From assembly GCA_964383565.1 (NCBI GenBank), contig CAYLIK010000068.1:1-15756 (forward strand): 15,756 nt of DNA, in the 5' to 3' direction. The notes below the pieces were generated by a model. It made no database searches. It had not been told where the DNA came from and was given only the letters and a program-made list of their open reading frames with translations. The stretch is from CANJQJ01 sp964383565. GTDB taxonomy: Bacteria; Pseudomonadota; Alphaproteobacteria; Sphingomonadales; Sphingomonadaceae. Position 1 is the first letter of the stretch. Each line of letters begins with the position of its first letter. The position numbers and the translations under genes are program-made. Positions 7,300 to 14,393 of the stretch are shown piece by piece.

Positions 7300-8048
7300 A
7301 ACGCACCCATCTCCCTCTGAACGGCCTGCGCGTGCTGGACGCAGCGGCCCGGCATCTGTCCTTCACCCGCGCGGCGGATGAGCTGGCAGTGACTCCGGCA
7401 GCGGTGGGCCAGCAGATCAGGGCGCTGGAAGATACGCTCGGCGTCGTGCTGTTCCGGCGCACGGCCAAAGGCCTGGAACTGACGCCAGAGGCCGAATCCG
7501 GCCTCGCTGCGCTCCGGGACGGCTTCCTTCAGTTCGAGGAAGCGGTCCGCGCGATGCAATCGCAGCAGACATCAAAGGTGCTGACGATCGCAGCGCCCCG
7601 CGACTTCACGGCCAAGTGGCTCGCCCCCAAACTGGCGGACTATGCGAAGAGCGACAGCGAACTGCGCTTCCACCTGATCGCAGCCGAGGGCGACATCGAT
7701 TTCACCGAAGCCAATCTAGACCTTGCCATCATCTGGTCTGAGACCAGCAACGGCCATGAAGGTGTCAAGCTGGCCGAAGGCGCGACGGTGGAAGTCGGTC
7801 AGGGGCCGCACATCGCTTGGCCCGGCGACCCCGCCGAAGCCGGCAGCGCCACGCTGACCGTCGTGGATGCCGGTCTTGCGCTCGACGCAGCACTCGCCGG
7901 ACTGGGTCGCGCGAAGGTGCCGGCCTTGCTCGCTGGAGCGGAAGGCGGCGAACCTTCGAATCGCGCTTATTGGCTCGTGGCCCCGACCCCGCAGTGGCGG
8001 CAGAAAAAAGTACGCGCCATCGTGACGGCGCTGACGGGTCAGAGCTGA
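7296..8048 (+). CDS. Short LysR-type transcriptional regulator (GcvA-like)
   Basis: A 250-residue DNA-binding regulator. The N-terminal winged helix-turn-helix of the LysR family is clear: PLNGLRVLDAAARHLSFTRAADELAVTPAAVGQQIRALEDTLGVVLFRRTAKGLELTPEA (about residues 6-66), followed by the linker helix to about 90. The N-terminal PLNxLRxxxAAARHLSFTxAAxEL pattern resembles the GcvA group. The effector-binding region, starting with VLTIAAPRDFTAKWLAPKL (about 94-112), is around 50 residues shorter than the usual 300-residue LysR protein, so its second subdomain is compact. The start is a GTG at 7296 that overlaps the apaG stop. LysR regulators are usually divergent from their targets; this one is co-directional and coupled to metZ-apaG. 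Control of methionine or sulfur genes is conceivable but unproven. Confidence 0.87.
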   Translation: MKRTHLPLNGLRVLDAAARHLSFTRAADELAVTPAAVGQQIRALEDTLGVVLFRRTAKGLELTPEAESGLAALRDGFLQFEEAVRAMQSQQTSKVLTIAAPRDFTAKWLAPKLADYAKSDSELRFHLIAAEGDIDFTEANLDLAIIWSETSNGHEGVKLAEGATVEVGQGPHIAWPGDPAEAGSATLTVVDAGLALDAALAGLGRAKVPALLAGAEGGEPSNRAYWLVAPTPQWRQKKVRAIVTALTGQS

Positions 8049-8101
8049 ACCCGAAAAACGTGGCGCTTATAGTTGTTCGGAATTTGTAGCTGAACGCCGC
8101 C

Positions 8102-8677
8102 TCAATTAAGGCGCGCGCTGGTTCCGATACCGGAGATGGCCTGGTCCACCAGGGCCTTATCGGCAGTGGCATCATGCCCCTTGGAGATAAGCGTCGCCGC
8201 AGCGGTCGCGGCAGCATCAGCCGCCTTGGCGCGAACCTCGGCGATCGCGGCGCGCTCTGCGGCGGCGATCTTGTCCTCGGCCATGCGGCCGCGGCGTTCG
8301 ATCAGGTTGGTCGCGTCGGTCTTGGCCTTGGCGACGATCTGGTCGGCCTCGTCCCGCGCATGGGCAAGGATAGCCTCGGCGTCCTTGGCGGCCGCGGCGG
8401 CCTTAGCCTGATATTCGGCCTTGATCGCTTCGGCTTCGGCACGGAGGCTCGCAGCTTCATCGAGCTGGGCACGGATGCCCGCAATCTTCTTGTCGAGCGC
8501 GGCGCCGATCACGGCCGGGACCTTCTTCCACAGCATGATCCCGATCACCGCGAGCATCGCGATGGCGACCCAGCCGGTCGCATCGAAACCAAGCGCGGAC
8601 GGCGCAGGTTCATGATGACCGGCGGCTTCGGTGTGAGCCGTGCCTTCGACAGGAGCGTGGGTTTCAGTTTCAGCCAT
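8102..8677 (-). CDS. atpF: F0F1 ATP synthase subunit b
   Basis: A 191-residue peripheral-stalk subunit linking membrane F0 to F1. A single membrane helix lies at about 36-50 (GWVAIAMLAVIGIMLW), followed by KKVPAVIGAALDKKIAGIRAQLDEA and a long alanine- and charge-rich coiled coil to about residue 170, typical of b subunits. An N-terminal tail of about 33 residues, rich in Glu, His and Ala (four histidines), precedes the membrane helix and would face the periplasm. It is the last gene of the F0 set; its start overlaps the b' stop by 8 bases (8670-8677). The gene converges on the LysR gene with 53 bases between them. Confidence 0.93.
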   Translation of the reverse strand: MAETETHAPVEGTAHTEAAGHHEPAPSALGFDATGWVAIAMLAVIGIMLWKKVPAVIGAALDKKIAGIRAQLDEAASLRAEAEAIKAEYQAKAAAAAKDAEAILAHARDEADQIVAKAKTDATNLIERRGRMAEDKIAAAERAAIAEVRAKAADAAATAAATLISKGHDATADKALVDQAISGIGTSARLN

Positions 8678-9164
8678 GGGCCATCGCCACCTTCACCGCA
8701 TCGAGCGCCGCATCCTGCGAAACGGCGGTTCCGGATACCTTGTTGACGATGTCGAGCGCCGCTTCGGCCGCAACCGTTTCGATGCCCGACAATGCGTCCG
8801 CCTTGGCCAAAGCGAGCTTCGCTTCGGCTTCGGCAATCTTCTGGGCGAGTTCGGCGTCAGCCGCCTTCACCCGCTTTTCGGCTGCTGCGGTCGCCTTCGC
8901 CTTGGCGGCTGCTGCCGCTTGCTGGGCGTCCGCATGCGCGGCGTCGATCTTGGCGCGATAATCGGCCTCGATCTCGTCCGCAGTCGTCCGGGCGCGGCTG
9001 GCCTCGGCCAGATCGTCCGCGATCTTCTTGTCGCGTGCTTCGACGACGCCAGCGACCTTCGGCAGCATCGCCCGCCCGATCCCGAAATAGATCAGGCCGA
9101 AAACGAGGATGAGCCAGAAGATCTGCGAGGCGTAGGTCTCGGCGATCTGGGCAATTTGAGGCAT
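8670..9164 (-). CDS. atpF2: F0F1 ATP synthase subunit b'
   Basis: A 164-residue second peripheral-stalk subunit (also called AtpX or AtpG), found in photosynthetic bacteria and alphaproteobacteria, which forms a b/b' heterodimer with atpF. The N terminus has a membrane helix at about 14-33 (SQIFWLILVFGLIYFGIGRA), then MLPKVAGVVEARDKKIADDLAEA, the usual start of the b' stalk, followed by a long Ala/Lys/Glu coiled coil. It lies between subunits c and b, as in other alphaproteobacterial F0 operons. The ATG at 9164 has only a weak ribosome binding site, so translation may depend on its neighbours. b and b' are easily confused; the order and the MLPKVAGVVEARDKKI segment support b'. Confidence 0.92.
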   Translation of the reverse strand: MPQIAQIAETYASQIFWLILVFGLIYFGIGRAMLPKVAGVVEARDKKIADDLAEASRARTTADEIEADYRAKIDAAHADAQQAAAAAKAKATAAAEKRVKAADAELAQKIAEAEAKLALAKADALSGIETVAAEAALDIVNKVSGTAVSQDAALDAVKVAMAHG

Positions 9165-9190
9165 GGCCGCTTATCCCGGACTGGAGTCGG

Positions 9191-9418
9191 TTAGGCGACG
9201 AAGAGCAGGATCATCGCGACGACGAAGGCCAGCAGGCCCAGAAGTTCCGCCGCGGCGAAGCCGATGAAGAGGCGGCCCTGCTGGCCGTCGGCTGCACCCG
9301 GATTGCGGAGCGCGCCCTGGAGGAACGAGCCGAACACATTGCCCACGCCGAGGGCGGCGAGGCCGACACCGATGGCTGCGAGGCCCGCGCCGAGAAGCTT
9401 TGCTGCTGCTGGATCCAT
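9191..9418 (-). CDS. atpE: F0F1 ATP synthase subunit c
   Basis: A 75-residue rotor-ring proteolipid with two membrane helices. Helix 1 has the glycine-rich packing pattern (GAGLAAIGVGLAALGVGNVFG, about 10-30). The polar loop contains Arg38-Asn39-Pro40, which contacts F1. Helix 2 carries the proton-binding carboxylate Glu58 in GFAAAELLGLL. The residues around Glu58 do not show an obvious sodium-binding set, so a proton-driven enzyme is the natural reading (inference). A strong ribosome binding site (GAAGGAA) precedes the ATG at 9418, fitting the high copy number of c needed per complex. It lies 40 bases downstream of atpB. Confidence 0.97.
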   Translation of the reverse strand: MDPAAAKLLGAGLAAIGVGLAALGVGNVFGSFLQGALRNPGAADGQQGRLFIGFAAAELLGLLAFVVAMILLFVA

Positions 9419-9458
9419 GATAATTTCCTTCTTTCCCTAGTAAGGTTCGACAATAAAC

Positions 9459-10247
9459 TCAGTGCAGGTTGATCGCGTCGTTCAGATAGAGCGACGTCAG
9501 AAGCGCGAAGACATAGGCCTGGATTGCGCAGACCAGCAGTTCCAGAGCGCTGATGCCGATCATCAGGATGAAGCTCGGCACGCTGACGATGAGCGCGATC
9601 CCCGGCCCGGCATTGAAGCCGTTCACGACGAAGCCCGCCAGCACCTTCATCAGGATGTGCCCCGCCGTCATCGCAACGAACAGCCGGAGACCCAGGCTGA
9701 ACGGACGGATGAGGAAGGAGAACAGCTCGATAACGAAAATGAGCGGAATCATCGGGAGTGGCGTGCCGTGCGGCACGAACAGGGAGAAGAAGTGCAAGCC
9801 GTGCTTCAGGAAACCCACTATCAGCACAATGGAGAAACTGACGATCGCGAGAACGCCAGTGACGGTCAAATGACTCGTGACCGTGAATGCATGCAGGCCC
9901 GGCACGATCCCCAGCGGGAACATGCCGACCATGTTGGCGATCAGGATGAACATGAACAGCGAGAAGACATAAGGCGTGAACGCCTTACCCTTCGGCCCGA
10001 TATTCGTGTCCATCATGTCGGAGATAAAGCCGGTGAAGCCTTCCACCGCCGCCTGCCAGCGGCCGGGGACGAGCTGGCCCTTCATGCCGCCAAGCATGAA
10101 CAGCCAGATCAGCAGGAGCGTGACCACCATGAACAGCGCGCTGTTCGTGAAGGCGATGTTATAACCGGCGAGCGACCAGTTCTCGGTGCCGAACATCGGC
10201 TCGACGAGAAACTGGTGCATCGGATCGATCTTGCCGCCTGCCGCCAC
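9459..10247 (-). CDS. atpB: F0F1 ATP synthase subunit a
   Basis: A 262-residue polytopic membrane subunit forming the proton half-channels next to the c-ring. Several hydrophobic helices are evident, and the essential arginine is visible in RPFSLGLRLFVAMTAGHIL (the second Arg, about residue 189, equivalent to E. coli Arg210). ELLVCAIQAYVFALLTSLYLNDAI near the C terminus is the conserved last helix. The start is a GTG at 10247, preceded at good distance by AAGGGGG; an ATG nine codons later is possible but has a poorer site. It lies between atpI and atpE in the standard order. Confidence 0.95.
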   Translation of the reverse strand: MAAGGKIDPMHQFLVEPMFGTENWSLAGYNIAFTNSALFMVVTLLLIWLFMLGGMKGQLVPGRWQAAVEGFTGFISDMMDTNIGPKGKAFTPYVFSLFMFILIANMVGMFPLGIVPGLHAFTVTSHLTVTGVLAIVSFSIVLIVGFLKHGLHFFSLFVPHGTPLPMIPLIFVIELFSFLIRPFSLGLRLFVAMTAGHILMKVLAGFVVNGFNAGPGIALIVSVPSFILMIGISALELLVCAIQAYVFALLTSLYLNDAINLH

Positions 10248-10286
10248 CTTGCCGAACCCCCTTAGCTACACCAAAAAGCGTCCGGA

Positions 10287-10607
10287 TCACTCCGGGCGCT
10301 CGTTCGAAATCCTGATAATATTCCGGAAGGCGACCGCTATTCCGAGGAACAACGACACCAACAGGGCCACGGGGGCACTGTCCAGCCAGCGATCAATAAG
10401 CCAGCCGATCAACGCACCGCCGACAAGTCCCGCGAGCAGTTCGGCCAGCACGCGATTGCCCTGGGAATATCCCTTGCTGGGCTTCTTGTGCTTGCTGCCG
10501 GTCCTGACCGCTTCGGCTTCGTGGGCGGCCTTCAACCGCTCTTCGAGCGATGTCAGGCGCGCATCCTCTGCGCCGGTCGGGTCCTGCCCGGGTTCGTCCG
10601 CGTTCAT
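10287..10607 (-). CDS. atpI: AtpI-like ATP synthase assembly protein
   Basis: A 106-residue protein at the head of the F0 operon, matching the short alphaproteobacterial AtpI type, which assists c-ring assembly or magnesium handling. The N-terminal half is charged and helical (LTSLEERLKAAHEAE), followed by a basic stretch with HKKPSKGYSQGNRVLAELLAGLVGGALIGWLIDRWLD (first membrane helix) and a second helix (APVALLVSLFLGIAVAFRNI). The GYxxGxRVxxELxAGxxxGxxxGxxxD pattern is characteristic. I chose ATG 10607, with GGAG 9 bases upstream; a TTG start 12 codons earlier is much less likely. The next gene, atpB, follows 39 bases later. Confidence 0.9.
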   Translation of the reverse strand: MNADEPGQDPTGAEDARLTSLEERLKAAHEAEAVRTGSKHKKPSKGYSQGNRVLAELLAGLVGGALIGWLIDRWLDSAPVALLVSLFLGIAVAFRNIIRISNERPE

Positions 10608-10672
10608 GCCGCACCGCTCCCTCTTCAGGGGGAACGCGCACAATCACGCCCGCGAGCGATCCCGCCAAGGCG

Positions 10673-10695
10673 AGGACCCTTTAGGAAGGGGTCCT
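10673..10695. repeat. Inverted repeat overlapping the candidate atp promoter
   Basis: Seven-base perfect arms AGGACCC (10673-10679) and GGGTCCT (10689-10695). Three further inner pairs (T-G, T-A, T-A) extend the stem to 10 pairs around an AGG loop. It lies across the spacer and -10 of the candidate atpI promoter, so it could be an operator. If transcription enters from ydbL it could instead fold as an RNA hairpin, but no U-run follows it on the minus strand. Confidence 0.6.
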
Positions 10696-10706
10696 GCCCG
10701 AGTCAA
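10678..10706 (-). promoter_or_regulatory. Candidate atp operon promoter
   Basis: On the minus strand, TTGACT (10706-10701) is followed after exactly 17 bases by TAAAGG (10683-10678). The -35 is close to the TTGACA consensus favoured in alphaproteobacteria, while the -10 is weak. The predicted transcript start is near 10671, giving a leader of about 64 bases before the atpI ATG. It is the best promoter-like pair I found in the 130-base gap between ydbL and atpI. A dyad covers the spacer and the -10 (see separate entry). Confidence 0.4.
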
Positions 10707-10717
10707 CTGAATGGTGC

Positions 10718-10738
10718 ACCGCATCAGACGGATGCGGT
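10718..10738 (-). terminator. Hairpin directly after ydbL, terminator-like but without a U-run
   Basis: Perfect 8-base arms ACCGCATC (10718-10725) and GATGCGGT (10731-10738) with a 5-base loop. It begins at the last base of the ydbL stop codon on the minus strand. The stem is GC-rich and well placed to end the ydbH-ynbE-ydbL message, but downstream sequence (GCACCATTCAG) has no U-tract, so it may be a 3'-end-stabilising or Rho-associated hairpin, not a classical intrinsic terminator. Confidence 0.45.
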
Positions 10739-11121
10739 CAGCCGCAAACCGGCGGCAGGCTGATCGGCCCGCCGCCCTTCACCGCCCACGCGCCATTGAT
10801 GCTGTAGGCCTCGCCCGTCTTCACGCGCGTCGCGAGCTGCTCGCATCCGCGCGCGGTGGCGACTTCCTGCACCGTCGCATTCTGCTTGGCGGCGATATCG
10901 GTGTAGATCGCGCGGCGCTTGATGTTGATCGCATCCACCGCCGACTTCACGTCAGCCGGCGGCGATTTGGCGAAGCCGAGATAGCCGTCGAGCTGTTCCC
11001 CGACGATTCCCGCCGCGCGCGCCTGCGCCACGGCTGGCGCCTCCTGCGCGATCGCCACGCCGGCAAGCGCCACGGCCGCCGCGCCGCCAAGCGCCGGAAA
11101 GATTTTCGAACGGGTCTTCAT
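10738..11121 (-). CDS. ydbL: YdbL family (DUF1318) periplasmic protein
   Basis: A 127-residue exported protein. A signal peptide is clear: basic MKTRSK, hydrophobic core to about 23, and AIA before Gln26 as the likely cleavage site. The mature part matches YdbL/DUF1318: GIVGEQLDGYLGF (about 39-51), VDAINIKRRAIYTDIAAKQNATVQEVATARGCEQLATRVKTGEAYSINGAWA (62-113). The VxxxNxxRxxxYxxIAxxxxxxxxxV and GxxYxxxxGxW patterns are typical. In E. coli, YdbL works in the periplasm with YnbE and YdbH and is proposed to limit YnbE multimerisation. Its ATG shares one base with the ynbE stop (TGATG), with GGGAG 7 bases upstream, indicating translational coupling. Confidence 0.9.
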   Translation of the reverse strand: MKTRSKIFPALGGAAAVALAGVAIAQEAPAVAQARAAGIVGEQLDGYLGFAKSPPADVKSAVDAINIKRRAIYTDIAAKQNATVQEVATARGCEQLATRVKTGEAYSINGAWAVKGGGPISLPPVCG

Positions 11122-11297
11122 CAGAACACTCCCGGATATTGCTGGTCGAGATTCTTCACATCCTCGCGGAGGCTGACCACAACCTCCTGCCGGATATTGA
11201 CGTTAAGATTGATCTCGATCGGCTTTTCAGGTGCCTGCACCTGGATACAGCCGGCGAGCCCCGCCGCCATAACCATAAGGAAGATACCCTTTGTCAT
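11121..11297 (-). CDS. ynbE: YnbE-like outer-membrane lipoprotein
   Basis: A small lipoprotein (58 residues from ATG 11297). The signal is MTKG, a hydrophobic core, and lipobox LAGC with Cys17 as the lipidation site. The mature part IQVQAPEKPIEINLNVNIRQEVVVSL matches the YnbE pattern, including the PxxPIxINxNxNIxxEV strand that in E. coli is thought to pair with the C terminus of YdbH. An in-frame ATG at 11348 would add 17 residues and overlap the ydbH stop as ATGA. I prefer 11297 because it gives a compact lipoprotein signal and the extra codons include rare ones (AGG, GTA, ACA). The ATGA overlap keeps the longer start possible. Confidence 0.85.
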   Translation of the reverse strand: MTKGIFLMVMAAGLAGCIQVQAPEKPIEINLNVNIRQEVVVSLREDVKNLDQQYPGVF

Positions 11298-11344
11298 GGC
11301 GACCTGCCTCGCATTCGAGCGATCCGTCGTCAATACGGGTGTGT

Positions 11345-14300
11345 TCATCGCACTTTCTCGCTTTCTTCAGGCTGAACGGATTTTAGAGTATCTTGCGCGC
11401 GCTGCTGCTGGATCGCGCCCTGCACCAGCCCGCGCGGATCGTTGATCGACTGCGCCGAATTGACCAGCGAGCGGAACGGCGCGGTGATGGTGATGTTGAA
11501 CTTGAACGGCAAGCCGACCAGCCCGCCCAGCAGCCCCTTCTGGGTCTCGATCGGCGCCTCGTTGGTGCCGGTGAAGATCACCTTGCTGACTATCTCGCCA
11601 TCAAGCGAGCCATTCAGCTCGATCGCCAGATTGCGGTAACGGATCGCTTTGAGCGCATCGAACGCCATGTTGCCGAAACGGCCGAGCTGCTCGTTGCTGA
11701 TCTCGCCGACATAAGCGAGCGTCCCGCCCGCCTCGCGCACCGCCAGCCGGCCATTCTCGATCCGCCCGCCATGTACGTCGAATATCATCGGCAGCACGCC
11801 GTCGAACGCGCCGGTGACGGCGATGTTCTTGAACTCGAACTGCTCGATGAACTGCGCCGCGTCCATGCCGACGACGCGGAAGGTCATGTGGCGGTCGCTC
11901 GGCTTGCCGAAATCGAGCAACGTCGGCTCAAGCACGAGCTCGCCGCCGGCGAAGGGCCAGCGCCCCTCCTCGACCCGCACCATCTGGTCAGCCAGAAGCT
12001 GATAGCGGACCACCCCATTTTCCACATTGATGCCGGGATTGACCGACGCGATGGTGACAGTCTGCCCCGGCGGCGTTTCCATGCCGAGCAGGTCGGAGAA
12101 ATGGATTTTGCCGGCCAGCCCCGTGACCGGACCGAAAGCGGCGGCGAAGTTCATCGCATCGGTCGAAAAATCGCCGCTGCTCCGCACGCCACGTTGATCC
12201 CAGTCGATCCGGCCAGCGCCCGCGACGGAGCCCTCGGCGTTGGCGACGACGCCAAGCGTCAGCCGGGTCAGCATTTCGGGCTGGAAACCACTGTCGAAAC
12301 GAATGCCGGGCACGTCGAGGGTCGTATGGCCCGCGCCCTTGGAAAGATCATGTGTGAGCCCGACGCGGGCGATCGTCTGCGCCGATCGGGGGTGTTGCAA
12401 CGAACCATCGCCCGTAATCACGCCGTCCCGCAGCCTGAGCGATACATCGCGGCTTACCAGCTGATGAAACCGCGGTTCGGGCGCGGCATCGTCTAGAGCA
12501 AGCTGCCCGTTGAGACCGAGCACGGACTTGGCGAACGTCCAGCGGCCTTCCCCGTTTGACACCAGCAGCGGCACCGCGCCGATCTTGCCCGCCGCGCCCG
12601 ACAGGGTGCCGGCGAGGCCCGAGCCGGACGATTGGCCGGACAGCTTCGCGAGATCGAGGCGTGTCAGATCTTCCCCCGTCCCTAACCGAACCGCGAGATT
12701 GTCGATCGCAAAGGTCGGACCTGCCACCGAAAAAACGAGGCGCTGCGCCTTCATTGCCAAGGGCGAGCTTCCGACCGCTCCCTGCAGCACCGGGCCGGCA
12801 ATCGCTGCGCCGCCGCCGATGCGGCCATCGGGCAGTCGCCGGAAAAGCGCTCCCCCGATCGGACAGAGACGCAGCTTCGTACTGTCAAATCGGGTGCCGG
12901 CGATCGACAGGCGCGTGAAGGAGAGCGGGAAGCAGGACGGGTTGACCGCAAGCCCCTCTTTTCCGGTTCTCACCTGCAACGGCAGGTCCAGCCCTTCGAT
13001 TCGCCCGCCAGCGAGCGGGCCATCCACGCGGACGCGCGTCTCGAAACCCTTCGCATCAAAGCTGACCGGATCCATCGCCAGCCGCGCGCCAGGCACGACA
13101 TACGGCTCCATCGAATATTTGCCGTCAAAGCCGGTGGCGGTGCGCCGGGCGCGCAGGATTGCCTCGGGAAAGCCGCCACCGGACAACGACACTTTGCCAT
13201 CCAAGATCACGCCGCCATTCGGCCAGCGCCAGCCGATGCCACCCTGCCCGCTCGACGCCAGTTCAAGCTGCGCTCCGCTGCTGCTTCGGATCGTCAGCGG
13301 CGCAATGTGGAGCATGCGACCGGCCCGGTTGGACGCGAAATGGAGCGAAGCGTCCACATCGAGATGCTGCGCCGCCGCGCCGATCGCACGCCTCAACGCC
13401 GGAAGGATCGGCCCGACAGGCGTAGCTTCGAATCCAGTGAGAAGATTTTCGATGCCGCCAGTGCGGACTTTTTCAAGCGCGACAGTGACGCGACCGTCGC
13501 TGTCCTCCTTGTTCCCGTCCAAACTGAAACGGCCACGCATCGATGCGGCGCCATAGCCATTGCTCAGGATTGCGCCGGTTGCGACGACCGCGCCGCCGCG
13601 CCAGCGATCGAGCATCGGACTGAACGCGACATCGACTGCCGCTCGCGGATTGGCGATCGAGCCCAAGGCGCAATTCAGCGCGCCCGCCCGAACCGGGCCG
13701 TCAACTGCGGGCTGGCGATTGGCGACCGAGAAATGCAGCACGGCGCTTGGGCTCGTCAGCACGCATCCGCCTCCTTCCAGTCGGTGCGACACAGCCGCCA
13801 GCCGTCCAAGGAAACCGTTGGTGAGATTGCCCCGCCCATTGAGCGCCAACCCCACCGCGCCGCCCGGCGTATCCAGCCGCATCCGCGCATCATCCAACGC
13901 AACGTCGAGATCGGGCAAGGTGAAAGGCGCGCCGGACGGTTCAGGCAACAGCTTGTCGACCGAACCAAGCGACACACGCCCGTCGATCAATCGCCCGCGC
14001 AGTCGCACGCCCTTGGCGCGCACAACCTTGATAGACGGGAAAACCCCGGAAAATCCGAAGCCGACCTCGGCCCATTCGGCGGTGAGATCAGGCGACTTCG
14101 GATCGCCAAGGACGATATTCTCCAGCCGCTGGCTGCGGAAACCGAAATACGTGATCGTATAGCGCGCTGGCACCCCAAGCTTGGCGAGATGATTGTCGAT
14201 ATAATTGCGCGCGATCGGCTTGCGCGCCGACCAGAGGATGAACAGCAGCAGGACAAGCACGATCAGCACGGCAAAAAGGATCGGGATCCTGCGCCGCTTC

Positions 14301-14356
14301 ACGCCTTCCCCGCCCGCTTCGTCATCCTCGCTCAAATTCGCCTGATCCTCGGTCAT
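11345..14356 (-). CDS. ydbH: YdbH family inner-membrane-anchored lipid-transport protein
   Basis: A 1003-residue AsmA-like protein. A charged cytoplasmic N terminus is followed by one membrane helix (about 24-43, IPILFAVLIVLVLLLFILW) and a very long periplasmic region of repeated beta-strands (L-x-L-x and G-x-L patterns) with few helices, as expected for the hydrophobic-groove bridge proteins. The C-terminal part (GVLPMIFDVHGGRIENGRLAVREAGGTLAYVGEI, then LNGSLDGEIVSKVIFTGTNEAP, and FKFNITITAPFRSL) is the YdbH signature. E. coli YdbH, with TamB and YhdP, supports phospholipid movement from inner to outer membrane. The frame has a stop eight codons upstream, making ATG 14356 the first possible ATG start; its ribosome binding site is poor. 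ynbE and ydbL follow in the E. coli order. Confidence 0.92.
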   Translation of the reverse strand: MTEDQANLSEDDEAGGEGVKRRRIPILFAVLIVLVLLLFILWSARKPIARNYIDNHLAKLGVPARYTITYFGFRSQRLENIVLGDPKSPDLTAEWAEVGFGFSGVFPSIKVVRAKGVRLRGRLIDGRVSLGSVDKLLPEPSGAPFTLPDLDVALDDARMRLDTPGGAVGLALNGRGNLTNGFLGRLAAVSHRLEGGGCVLTSPSAVLHFSVANRQPAVDGPVRAGALNCALGSIANPRAAVDVAFSPMLDRWRGGAVVATGAILSNGYGAASMRGRFSLDGNKEDSDGRVTVALEKVRTGGIENLLTGFEATPVGPILPALRRAIGAAAQHLDVDASLHFASNRAGRMLHIAPLTIRSSSGAQLELASSGQGGIGWRWPNGGVILDGKVSLSGGGFPEAILRARRTATGFDGKYSMEPYVVPGARLAMDPVSFDAKGFETRVRVDGPLAGGRIEGLDLPLQVRTGKEGLAVNPSCFPLSFTRLSIAGTRFDSTKLRLCPIGGALFRRLPDGRIGGGAAIAGPVLQGAVGSSPLAMKAQRLVFSVAGPTFAIDNLAVRLGTGEDLTRLDLAKLSGQSSGSGLAGTLSGAAGKIGAVPLLVSNGEGRWTFAKSVLGLNGQLALDDAAPEPRFHQLVSRDVSLRLRDGVITGDGSLQHPRSAQTIARVGLTHDLSKGAGHTTLDVPGIRFDSGFQPEMLTRLTLGVVANAEGSVAGAGRIDWDQRGVRSSGDFSTDAMNFAAAFGPVTGLAGKIHFSDLLGMETPPGQTVTIASVNPGINVENGVVRYQLLADQMVRVEEGRWPFAGGELVLEPTLLDFGKPSDRHMTFRVVGMDAAQFIEQFEFKNIAVTGAFDGVLPMIFDVHGGRIENGRLAVREAGGTLAYVGEISNEQLGRFGNMAFDALKAIRYRNLAIELNGSLDGEIVSKVIFTGTNEAPIETQKGLLGGLVGLPFKFNITITAPFRSLVNSAQSINDPRGLVQGAIQQQRAQDTLKSVQPEESEKVR

Positions 14357-14393
14357 TCCCGCGCATGCATGCCGTTAATATGGCGGAGCGCAA

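Noticed and set aside
8035..8053. Hairpin CGGGT/ACCCG at the end of the LysR gene as a terminator
   Set aside because: The stem is short, overlaps the stop codon and is followed by GAAAAAC, not a T-run. On the other strand the T-run is on the wrong side of the stem.
8098..8113. Stem CGCCT/AGGCG at the end of atpF as a terminator
   Set aside because: Only five pairs, it overlaps the coding end and stop, and no T-run follows.
9462..10265. A 267-codon open frame on the plus strand across atpB
   Set aside because: It mirrors the atpB codons and gives a Gln/Glu/His/Arg-rich protein with no family pattern. The real gene is subunit a on the minus strand.
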